Source: an uncultured Phocaeicola sp. (GTDB lineage: Bacteria > Bacteroidota > Bacteroidia > Bacteroidales > Bacteroidaceae). From it: DNA of 64,000 bases. Below, in pieces: positions 17,648 to 25,804 of this stretch. The stretch lies in assembly GCA_944320845.1 (NCBI GenBank), contig CALUJA010000002.1, positions 62,001-126,000 on the forward strand. Reading direction: 5' to 3'. The stretch's first letter is position 1. Each line of letters starts with the position of its first letter. Position numbers and translations under genes: made by a program. Under the pieces are notes generated by a model. It was not told the origin of the DNA. It did no database searches and saw only the letters and a list, made by a program, of their open reading frames with translations.

Positions 17648-19900
17648 ATGTCTCATTTGGCTCCATTGATAAGTGATTTGGCCCTCATCTTGATTTGTGC
17701 GGGTGTCATGACGCTTCTTTTCAAGAAATTGAAGCAGCCGCTGGTGTTGGGATATATCGTGGCCGGATTTATCTGTAGCCCGCATTTCACTTTTACTCCC
17801 ACGGTGACGGATGCCGCCAATATCCAGACATGGTCTGAAATCGGTGTCATTTTCCTGCTGTTCGCCCTGGGATTGGAATTCAGCTTCAAGAAGCTGATGA
17901 AGGTGGGCGGGGCTGCGGTGATATCGGCATGCGCCATTATCTTCTGCATGATTCTGGTCGGGATATTTGTGGGATGGTCGTTCGGATGGAAGCAGATGGA
18001 CTGCATCTATTTGGGCGGTATGCTTGCCATGTCGTCCACCACCATTATATATAAGGCGTTCGACGATTTGGGCTTGAGGCAGCAGCGTTTTGCAGGCATA
18101 GTGCTGAGCATCCTGATATTGGAAGACATTCTGGCGATAGTTCTGATGGTCATGTTGTCGACGATGGCGGTCAGCCAGAACTTCGAGGGGATGGAGATGG
18201 GATACAGCATTCTCAAGCTTTTGTTCTTCCTGATACTGTGGTTTGTGGTAGGCATTTACCTGATACCGCTTTTCCTGAAGCGGGTTCGCGGTCTGATGAA
18301 CGCCGAAACACTGCTCATCGTGTCGCTTGCCTTATGTTTCGGCATGGTGGTGCTGGCAGCCAGTGTCGGTTTCTCGCCTGCTTTCGGTGCCTTTATCATG
18401 GGGTCAATCCTTTCGGAAACGGTGGAGTCAGACCATATCGAGAAGCTTGTGGCTCCGGTAAAGGATTTGTTCGGCGCCATTTTCTTTGTGTCTGTAGGCA
18501 TGATGGTTGACCCGAACATGATTGTGGAATATATAGTGCCGATTATAGTGATTGTAATAGCCATATTGGTGGGGCAGACCGTGTTTGGGACAGGGGGAGT
18601 GCTGCTGTCCGGACAGCCTTTAAAGATTGCCATGCAGTGCGGTTTCAGTTTGACGCAAATCGGCGAGTTTGCTTTCATCATAGCTTCATTGGGTGTAAGT
18701 CTGGGTGTGACGAGCCATTTCCTTTATCCGATTGTGGTGGCCGTGTCAGTAATCACCACTTTCCTTACTCCTTACATGATTCGCTTGTCTGCTCCGGCCT
18801 ACAGACTGGCTGACCGTTACATTCCTGTAAGGTGGAAACATCTGCTGGAGCGTTATGCAACGGGAGTTCAGACGGTGAATCATCAGACCAACTGGCAGCG
18901 TCTGGTTTCGGCCATAGTGCGCATCGTGATTATCTATTCGGTCTTGTCGGTAGCCGTGACCATTGTTTCGCTGCATTTCTTCGTTCCGATGCTGGTGTCC
19001 GTACTGGGTGACGGGTGGGGCAGACTGGCGGGGGCAGTCCTTACAATCGGGCTTTTGTCTCCTTTCCTTCGTGCGCTGGTCATGAAGAAGAATCATTCGG
19101 CAGAGTTTCGCTCTTTGTGGGCGGACAATCGCTTTAACCGCGCCCCGCTGCTGTCGCTTGTTTTGCTGCGTATCGTGATAGCCGTTTCTTTTTTGGTATA
19201 TGTCATCAATCATCTTTATCAGGCTTCGGTGGCATTGATGGTAGGGATAGCGATTGTTGCCGTGCTGCTGATGATTCTTTCCCGTTTCTTGAAAAAGCAG
19301 TCAATCATTCTCGAACGTGTCTTTGTGCAGAATCTCCGTTCGAAGGATATGCGGAAGGAATATTTGGGAGAAAAGCAGCCGGAGTACGCCGGACGCCTGC
19401 TCGACCGCGACCTGCATTTGAGTGATTTCGTTATTCCGGCGGATTCGTTGTGGGCGGGACATACGCTGCAGGAGCTTGACTGGGGCAAAAAGTATGACGT
19501 ACACGTGGCTTCAATTATCCGGGGCACGCACCGCATCAATATTCCGGGCGGTGGAAACCGGATATATCCTAATGATACATTGCAGGTGATAGGTACAGAC
19601 GAGCAGCTTTCGCTTTTTGCAGCCCAGGCGGAAGCCATGAAAAACAGTAGGGCCGAAGAGGATTTTGAGCTGCATGAGATGTATCTGAAACAGTTTGTAA
19701 TCGATGCTAGGTCGCCTTTCTGTGGCCGTACGATTCGTGAAAGCGGCATTCGCAACAGATATCGCTGTCTGGTGGTGGGTATTGAGTCGGCCGACGACGG
19801 TTCTTTGCGCAAGCCGGATGTGAATGTTCCTTTCGGCGAGAAGGATATCGTTTGGGTCGTAGGCGAGAAAACCGATTTGGCGAGGTTGTTCAACGCCTGA
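17648..19900 (+). CDS. CPA2-family cation/proton antiporter with two TrkA-C-like domains
   Basis: A 750-residue inner-membrane protein. Residues 1-380 form a Na+/H+ exchanger-type domain of about 12 helices, including FALGLEFSFKKLMKVGG, ILILEDILAIVLM and the GEFAFI motif of CPA2 proteins. A further hydrophobic region lies at about 425-550. The C-terminus carries two TrkA-C-type modules (about 590-670 and 680-750), with no complete nucleotide-binding TrkA-N domain between them. It probably exchanges K+ or Na+ for protons. The ion is not determined by the sequence. Confidence 0.92.
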   Translation: MSHLAPLISDLALILICAGVMTLLFKKLKQPLVLGYIVAGFICSPHFTFTPTVTDAANIQTWSEIGVIFLLFALGLEFSFKKLMKVGGAAVISACAIIFCMILVGIFVGWSFGWKQMDCIYLGGMLAMSSTTIIYKAFDDLGLRQQRFAGIVLSILILEDILAIVLMVMLSTMAVSQNFEGMEMGYSILKLLFFLILWFVVGIYLIPLFLKRVRGLMNAETLLIVSLALCFGMVVLAASVGFSPAFGAFIMGSILSETVESDHIEKLVAPVKDLFGAIFFVSVGMMVDPNMIVEYIVPIIVIVIAILVGQTVFGTGGVLLSGQPLKIAMQCGFSLTQIGEFAFIIASLGVSLGVTSHFLYPIVVAVSVITTFLTPYMIRLSAPAYRLADRYIPVRWKHLLERYATGVQTVNHQTNWQRLVSAIVRIVIIYSVLSVAVTIVSLHFFVPMLVSVLGDGWGRLAGAVLTIGLLSPFLRALVMKKNHSAEFRSLWADNRFNRAPLLSLVLLRIVIAVSFLVYVINHLYQASVALMVGIAIVAVLLMILSRFLKKQSIILERVFVQNLRSKDMRKEYLGEKQPEYAGRLLDRDLHLSDFVIPADSLWAGHTLQELDWGKKYDVHVASIIRGTHRINIPGGGNRIYPNDTLQVIGTDEQLSLFAAQAEAMKNSRAEEDFELHEMYLKQFVIDARSPFCGRTIRESGIRNRYRCLVVGIESADDGSLRKPDVNVPFGEKDIVWVVGEKTDLARLFNA

Positions 19901-20300
19901 ATTTTTTTATTCCGTTTTTGATTTTTCTTTTTTGCTGCCACTGCTCTCACCGTTGCTCATAACAGTAAGTGTATGAGCTCAATAGAGGGTGGTGGTAGTA
20001 ACTTTTTTTCTGCCGTTTTCAAGGTTTGCTGCCACCACCTTTCTTGCGTTCTGATTTCAGCTGTTCCGTTTTTCTTGTTTTATGACATGGGTATGAGAAT
20101 CATACCATGCCGATGATATTTTTGTTGCATGGTTTCAATGCGGAATTTTTGTTATGATAAACGGATGATAATTTCGGATGTGAAGATTTGTGTACCTGCT
20201 TAAAGCATCTCCGTTCGTTTTCCTTTAATTTCTTTTCATCGGGCAAATCATTTATAAATCAGAATAAATCATTATCATTTTTTACATTCAAAAGGAAAAA

Positions 20301-20350
20301 TGTTACGTACGTGACAAGATATGTAACGTATAAAAAAATAGTGTAACGTA
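20301..20350. promoter_or_regulatory. Three phased repeats, candidate activator sites of the xylan cluster
   Basis: TGTTACGTA (20301-20309), TGTAACGTA (20322-20330) and TGTAACGTA (20342-20350) start 21 and 20 bp apart, about two helical turns, so all face the same side of DNA. They end 49 bp before the -7 box, which lacks a good -33 box. This layout fits activator binding. Bacteroidetes xylan clusters are usually controlled by a hybrid two-component regulator, but none is encoded in the window, so the protein is inferred. Confidence 0.55.
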
Positions 20351-20399
20351 TTTTAAACTTTTGGATACGGGAGGAAATATCTTTTTCGATATAGTAAAA

Positions 20400-20407
20400 T
20401 AACTTTG
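20400..20407 (+). promoter_or_regulatory. Probable promoter -7 box of the xylan cluster
   Basis: TAACTTTG matches the consensus exactly, but no TTG-like -33 element lies 19-21 bp upstream. The predicted mRNA start near 20414 gives a leader of about 200 nt before xusA. Confidence 0.6.
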
Positions 20408-20617
20408 TAGTATAGGATATATTCAGATTCTTTCCTGGCCTCTGTCCGCTTTTCATTTTGAATCGGATGGTACGGGCGAATCAGGCATACTCCTTAATTT
20501 TTTTATGTATAACCTAAATCAGGAGAAGTATGAAGACATAAAGGTAATGAAAAGCAATGACAAATCAAAATGATTCTGAGTCGAGAGAAATCTTTTTTTA
20601 ATTAATCATTTAATAAC

Positions 20618-23600
20618 ATGAAAAACATAAGACAACAGTTTCTTGCAGATTATTCCTCGGACAAGAGGAAAGGTCTGAAATCAAGGGGAATCTTATTCTT
20701 TTTCTTATTAATGTGTAGCTTGAATCTGGCTGCACAAGGTAAGTTTACGGTGACGGGTAAGGTTCTCGACGGGAATGACGAGCCATTGATTGGAGCTGCC
20801 ATTGTATTAAAGAGCAATACTTCAGTCGGTACGGTTGCGGACTTTGACGGTAATTTTACTTTGGAGGTACCAGACGGGAATGCTGTGCTGACGGTTTCGT
20901 ATCTGGGTATGGCTCCGCAGGATGTAAAGGTAAACGGACGCCACATGATTGTGGTTACTTTGCGTGAAGACTCCGAGATGTTGGAAGAAGTGGTTATTGT
21001 AGGTTACGGCCAGCAGAAGAAGGAATCTGTAGTAGGTGCCATTACACAGACCAAAGGTGAAGTATTGGAACGTGCCGGAGGTGTGGCCGACATCGGTGCG
21101 GCCTTGACCGGAAATTTGCCGGGTGTAATCACCACATCAAGTAACGGTATGCCGGGTGAAGAAGAGCCGGAAATCGTAATCCGTGGTGCAAGTTCGTGGA
21201 ACAACAGTGATCCGTTGGTATTGGTCGACGGTATTGAGCGTCCGATGAGTTCGGTGGACATCAGTTCGGTTGCGTCTATATCTGTCTTGAAGGATGCCTC
21301 AGCTACGGCCGTATATGGTGTAAAGGGAGCCAACGGTGTTATCCTTATTACGACCAAGCGTGGGCAGGAAGGAAAGGCTCAGATTGATATTTCTGCCCAA
21401 ATGACCATGAAGGTTCCTTCAAAATTGCCGAACAAATTAGATTCATACGACGCGTTGATGGCGCGTAATGTTGCGATTGAGCATGAATTGGCGTTGTCAA
21501 ATGCGGTCGGATCCGGTGCATGGGGATATATCACACCGCAGGCCATCATTAACAAGTATCGTTATCCGGCCAATTTGGAAGAGTATGAGCGCTATCCGAA
21601 TGTGGACTGGCAGGATGTGCTGTTTAAAGATTATGCCATGTCTTACAATGCAAATTTGAATGTAAGCGGTGGTACGAATTTTGTGAAATATTTCGTTTCT
21701 GCTGACTTCCTGCATGAAGGTGACTTGTTTGATGTAATGGACAATGGGCGTGGGTATAACTCCGGCTATGGATACAACCGTATCAATGTCCGCAGTAATC
21801 TGGATTTCCAGTTGACCAAGACCACTACATTTAAGGTAAACATTGCCGGTTCGAATGGTTCGAAGAAGACTCCGTGGGGATATACGAACTCTGCCGACTG
21901 GGCGATGGCTCAGTATTGGGCAGGAGCCTACAGCACCCCGCCTGATGTGTTCCTTCCTCAATATTCTGACGGCACATGGGGATATTATCCGAATGTATCA
22001 AATGTATCCAATTCTACATCAAATTTGGCCTTGTCAGGAGTAATGACCACCACAACGACCCGTATCAATACAGACTTTACGTTGGAACAAGATTTGAGCT
22101 TCATAACGAAAGGTCTGCACGCGCGTGCCATGATTTCATGGGATAATGTGTTTGTGGAGACCAATCGTGGTGTAAACGACCTTTATCATGATCCTCAGTT
22201 TAAGTGGATTGATCCGGAAACTGGCGTTGTTTATTATAAAACGGAATATGATGAGCAGAATCGTTTTGATTATCACTCTCAAATTTTGTGGACTACCGAT
22301 GGTGGATATGTGAATGATGGAGCGACTCAGCGTAATCTGAATTACCAGATTCAGTTAGATTGGGCACGTGAGTTTGGTCAGCATAATGTTACGGCGATGG
22401 GATTGTTCAGCCGCCAGGAAAGAGCTACCGGTAGTATGCTTCCGAACTATCGTGAGGACTGGGCCTTCCGTACCACTTACAATTATGCCAATAAATATTT
22501 TGTAGAATATAATGGCGCGTATAACGGTTCTGAGAAGTTTGCACCGGAATACCGTTTCGCTTTCTTCAACTCAGGCGCTTTGGGATGGATGATATCGGAA
22601 GAAAAGTTTATGAACTTTTCCAAGAAATGGTTGGATATGTTGAAAGTGCGTGTTTCTTACGGTGAAATCGGTGATGATAACGTAGCCAATCGTTGGCTTT
22701 ATCTGAGCACTTGGGATGTGGGAGGCGGAGCTAATGGTAAAACTCCGATGGGGTTGAATCATGAATATAGCCCTTATTCATGGTACCGTGAAACAGCGGT
22801 AGGTAATCCAGACATCCATTGGGAGACGGTTCGTAAGTTCAACTTAGGTATCGATTATTCTTTCTTGAACGGACTGTTTGCCGGTGCCGTTGAAGTGTTC
22901 CGCGACCGTCGTACAGACATTATCGTTTCAGGAGGTGAGCGGTCAATACCTCCCTATTATGGAGCTACGCCTCCGTCGGCTAACTTGGGTGAGGTAAAGA
23001 CACGGGGTTATGAACTGGAGCTGCGCATCAATAAAGTGTTTGCCAATCAGATGCGTTTGTGGGGTAATTTCAGTATGACGCACGCGGTAAATGAAGTAAT
23101 CAAGCGTGACGACCCGCAGTTGGCTCCAGCCTATCAAAAACAGGCAGGTTACAGTATTCGTCAGACGCATGCGCACATTGATGCCGGACATCTGAATACG
23201 TATGACCAGATATACGGAAGTCCGCAACATAATACGAACGACAATCAGAAATTACCAGGGGATTATTACATAGTAGACTTCAATGCTGACGGTGTGATTG
23301 ATGACTTGGACAGCGCCCCTTACGGTTTTTCAGGAACACCGCAGAACACTTACAATGCCACCATCGGTTTTGAATGGAAAGGTTTCAGTGCCTTTGTGCA
23401 GTTCTATGGTGTAACGAATGTGACTCGTGATGTAAATCTGGAAAGCTTTACGAACCGTCTGAACAGAGTGTACGATCAGGGAACTTGGTGGTCAAAAGAC
23501 ACGCCGACTCCGGAAGTGGTTGTGCCCCGTCTTACTACGACACCGAGCTATTATTATGGTACACAGAATCTCTATGACGGATCTTATATCCGTTTGAAGA

Positions 23601-23803
23601 ATGCAGAAATTGCTTATACATTCAACAGCGGATGGGTACATAAGATTGGTATCCGTAATCTGAAGATATTCTTGAACGGTAATAACCTGTGGGTATGGAC
23701 TCGCATGCCGGATGACCGTGAGTCTAACTTCTCTGGAGCGAGCGGTCAGGGTGCTTATCCTACGATGAGGCGTTTCAATTTAGGACTTAAATTCACTTTA
23801 TAA
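20618..23803 (+). CDS. xusA: SusC-like TonB-dependent outer-membrane transporter (XusA type)
   Basis: Imports xylo-oligosaccharides across the outer membrane with its SusD partner. The 1061-residue protein has a signal region (about 25-40), a carboxypeptidase-regulatory-like domain (about 43-118, FTVTGKVLDGNDEPLIGAAIVLK), a TonB-interacting stretch (EEVVIVGYGQQKK), a plug with LVLVDGIERP, and a long beta barrel ending in RRFNLGLKFTL. It is the first of six genes in the order described for the xus cluster of B. ovatus and Prevotella bryantii; the xylan substrate is inferred from that order and from the GH10 gene. Confidence 0.93.
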   Translation: MKNIRQQFLADYSSDKRKGLKSRGILFFFLLMCSLNLAAQGKFTVTGKVLDGNDEPLIGAAIVLKSNTSVGTVADFDGNFTLEVPDGNAVLTVSYLGMAPQDVKVNGRHMIVVTLREDSEMLEEVVIVGYGQQKKESVVGAITQTKGEVLERAGGVADIGAALTGNLPGVITTSSNGMPGEEEPEIVIRGASSWNNSDPLVLVDGIERPMSSVDISSVASISVLKDASATAVYGVKGANGVILITTKRGQEGKAQIDISAQMTMKVPSKLPNKLDSYDALMARNVAIEHELALSNAVGSGAWGYITPQAIINKYRYPANLEEYERYPNVDWQDVLFKDYAMSYNANLNVSGGTNFVKYFVSADFLHEGDLFDVMDNGRGYNSGYGYNRINVRSNLDFQLTKTTTFKVNIAGSNGSKKTPWGYTNSADWAMAQYWAGAYSTPPDVFLPQYSDGTWGYYPNVSNVSNSTSNLALSGVMTTTTTRINTDFTLEQDLSFITKGLHARAMISWDNVFVETNRGVNDLYHDPQFKWIDPETGVVYYKTEYDEQNRFDYHSQILWTTDGGYVNDGATQRNLNYQIQLDWAREFGQHNVTAMGLFSRQERATGSMLPNYREDWAFRTTYNYANKYFVEYNGAYNGSEKFAPEYRFAFFNSGALGWMISEEKFMNFSKKWLDMLKVRVSYGEIGDDNVANRWLYLSTWDVGGGANGKTPMGLNHEYSPYSWYRETAVGNPDIHWETVRKFNLGIDYSFLNGLFAGAVEVFRDRRTDIIVSGGERSIPPYYGATPPSANLGEVKTRGYELELRINKVFANQMRLWGNFSMTHAVNEVIKRDDPQLAPAYQKQAGYSIRQTHAHIDAGHLNTYDQIYGSPQHNTNDNQKLPGDYYIVDFNADGVIDDLDSAPYGFSGTPQNTYNATIGFEWKGFSAFVQFYGVTNVTRDVNLESFTNRLNRVYDQGTWWSKDTPTPEVVVPRLTTTPSYYYGTQNLYDGSYIRLKNAEIAYTFNSGWVHKIGIRNLKIFLNGNNLWVWTRMPDDRESNFSGASGQGAYPTMRRFNLGLKFTL

Positions 23804-23814
23804 TTGAACATGTT

Positions 23815-25767
23815 ATGAGAAAATTATATAAAACTTTACTGTGTGGAGGCCTGTTATCGGTGACTTTAGGATTGTCTTCGTGTGAAGATTATCTGGAGAA
23901 AGACCCAGACTCTACGGTGCTGGAGGAAGATGTATATAAGAACTTCATGAATTTTCAGGGGTTTGTGGAAGAAATATATAACTGCATTCCGGATAAAGTG
24001 CACTGCTATTGGACTACTTCTTTCAACTGGGGAGAAGATGAGATTATGAATACTCAGGCTGACTGGCATTTGGTGCATCAGATTGATTTGGGTAATTTTT
24101 GGGCCTGGCAGGCAGGAAAGATGAGCGAAGCTGCTTCTTGGCTTGATTCGTCAGATGCCGACCCTACAGCTACAGATCGATTCAAGCATCGCTTGTGGCC
24201 GCATGCGTGGTATTGCATTCGCAAGGCCAATATCGGCTTGGCGAATTTGGACAGAATGACGGATGCAACTCAGGAAGAAAAAGATTTGATAGCCGGACAG
24301 CTTTATTTTTTCCGCGCATGGTGGCATTTCGAAGTAATGCAATATTTGGGCGGGATGCCTTATATTGACCAGGTATTGGATCCGGATGGCTTGACTTTGC
24401 CACGTTTGAGTTTCCGGGAAGCGGCAGATAAGGCGGCTGAGGATTTTAAAAAAGCGGTAGATTTGTTGCCGATAGATTGGGATGATACAACTGTCGGAAA
24501 ACAGACTTCCGGGCAGAATGCCTTGCGCGTTACCAAAATTGCAGCTTTAGGTTATCTGGGAAAAACTTATCTGTGGGCAGGTAGTCCATTGATGGAGCAT
24601 GGTGCGCAGACTGGCGGTGCAAATACATACAATTATAATAATGAGTATTGTCAGAAAGCAGCTCAGGCTTTCGGTGAACTGTTGTCATTGGTGGAAAGTG
24701 GTCAGACTCAATATGAGCTGGTGCAGTTTAAAGATGCTTATAGTGATATTTATAATCATACGAAGGCGGCAGGTGTAAGCAATTGTTATTCGGATCTTTT
24801 CTATACAACCGGACAGAACTGGATGGTTCCGGGTTCGGTCGAAGCCATATTCCGCGGCCCTTCAATGGGAATTAATATAAGTCCTTATCAGGCTGCGAAA
24901 ACATGGGGACCTAAAATTAACAATCTGGTTCCGGATGATAAGTATATCCATCAGCCTACAGCTAATTACGTAAATCTGTATGGAATGGAAGACGGTTCTC
25001 GCTTGAACGATGCGCAGGGATCGTTCGACAAGACGCATCCGTTTAAAGGTCGAGATCCCCGTTTCTATCATGATATTGTTTTCGATGGATTTAAATATGT
25101 AAATGGCCAGATGAGTGAGGATATGGAAGAGTATCGTTACAGTGAGCTTTTTACAGGCGGTAATGTTCGCGATGAGCAGTTGGGTAGCCGTACAGGGTAT
25201 TTTACTCAGAAATTGGCACCTCATACTGTAAACAATTATGATAAGGTGCAGGATTATGGAGGCAACTTGCAGATGGGATTATGCTATATGCGTTTGGCGG
25301 ATGTCTATTTGATGTATGCAGAGGCTTGTGCCGCTATTGGAGGTGCCAATGGCAAGGCTTCCAATTTTTCTAAGACAGCTCGTGAAGCCATCAATGTGTT
25401 GCGTGACCGTGTGGGTATGGCACATGTGCTCGACCGTTATGCTTCCGATAGCCATACGTTTATGGACGAGGTGCGTCGCGAACGCGCTGTTGAGTTGGCT
25501 TTCGAAGGCTTCCGTTTCTGTGATTTGCAGCGTTGGCTGCTCCTTACGGAATATCCTTATAACATCAAGACCTCTCAAGAGTTTACACGCGTTCATGATG
25601 ACGCATGGTATCGGGATGCCAATAATGACCCGAGAGATGCCGAAGTGGCAAACTGGCGTGAAGAGGAAATCTTGACTCGTAATTTTACGGCGAAGCATTA
25701 CTGGTTCCCGTTGAAGGTGGAGGATACTTATTTGTATGAAGGGTTTGACCAGAATCCGGGATGGTAA
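23815..25767 (+). CDS. xusB: SusD-like glycan-binding lipoprotein (XusB type)
   Basis: Cell-surface lid of the SusC partner. The 650-residue protein has a lipobox (LGLSSC) after the hydrophobic N-terminus, TPR-like SusD segments (DLIAGQLYFFRAWWHFEVMQYLGGMP, LRVTKIAALGYLGKTYLWAGSPL) and a C-terminal RagB/SusD domain (VRRERAVELAFEGFRFCDLQRW) ending in NPGW. It starts 11 bp after xusA and is certainly cotranscribed with it. Confidence 0.95.
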   Translation: MRKLYKTLLCGGLLSVTLGLSSCEDYLEKDPDSTVLEEDVYKNFMNFQGFVEEIYNCIPDKVHCYWTTSFNWGEDEIMNTQADWHLVHQIDLGNFWAWQAGKMSEAASWLDSSDADPTATDRFKHRLWPHAWYCIRKANIGLANLDRMTDATQEEKDLIAGQLYFFRAWWHFEVMQYLGGMPYIDQVLDPDGLTLPRLSFREAADKAAEDFKKAVDLLPIDWDDTTVGKQTSGQNALRVTKIAALGYLGKTYLWAGSPLMEHGAQTGGANTYNYNNEYCQKAAQAFGELLSLVESGQTQYELVQFKDAYSDIYNHTKAAGVSNCYSDLFYTTGQNWMVPGSVEAIFRGPSMGINISPYQAAKTWGPKINNLVPDDKYIHQPTANYVNLYGMEDGSRLNDAQGSFDKTHPFKGRDPRFYHDIVFDGFKYVNGQMSEDMEEYRYSELFTGGNVRDEQLGSRTGYFTQKLAPHTVNNYDKVQDYGGNLQMGLCYMRLADVYLMYAEACAAIGGANGKASNFSKTAREAINVLRDRVGMAHVLDRYASDSHTFMDEVRRERAVELAFEGFRFCDLQRWLLLTEYPYNIKTSQEFTRVHDDAWYRDANNDPRDAEVANWREEEILTRNFTAKHYWFPLKVEDTYLYEGFDQNPGW

Positions 25768-25804
25768 GCAGAGACAGAATTTCATAATTTAAAAGATTGA
25801 ACAA

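Larger units (their letters stand above)
19901..20617. other. Control region and leader of the xylan utilisation cluster
   Basis: This 717-bp gap has no credible gene. A wobble-containing stem pairs 19988-19998 with 20030-20040 and could help terminate the antiporter transcript. Three TGTWACGTA repeats lie at 20301-20350, the -7 box at 20400-20407, and a leader of about 200 nt with two tiny reading frames at 20530-20573. The remainder is AT-rich without recognised structure. Confidence 0.6.
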
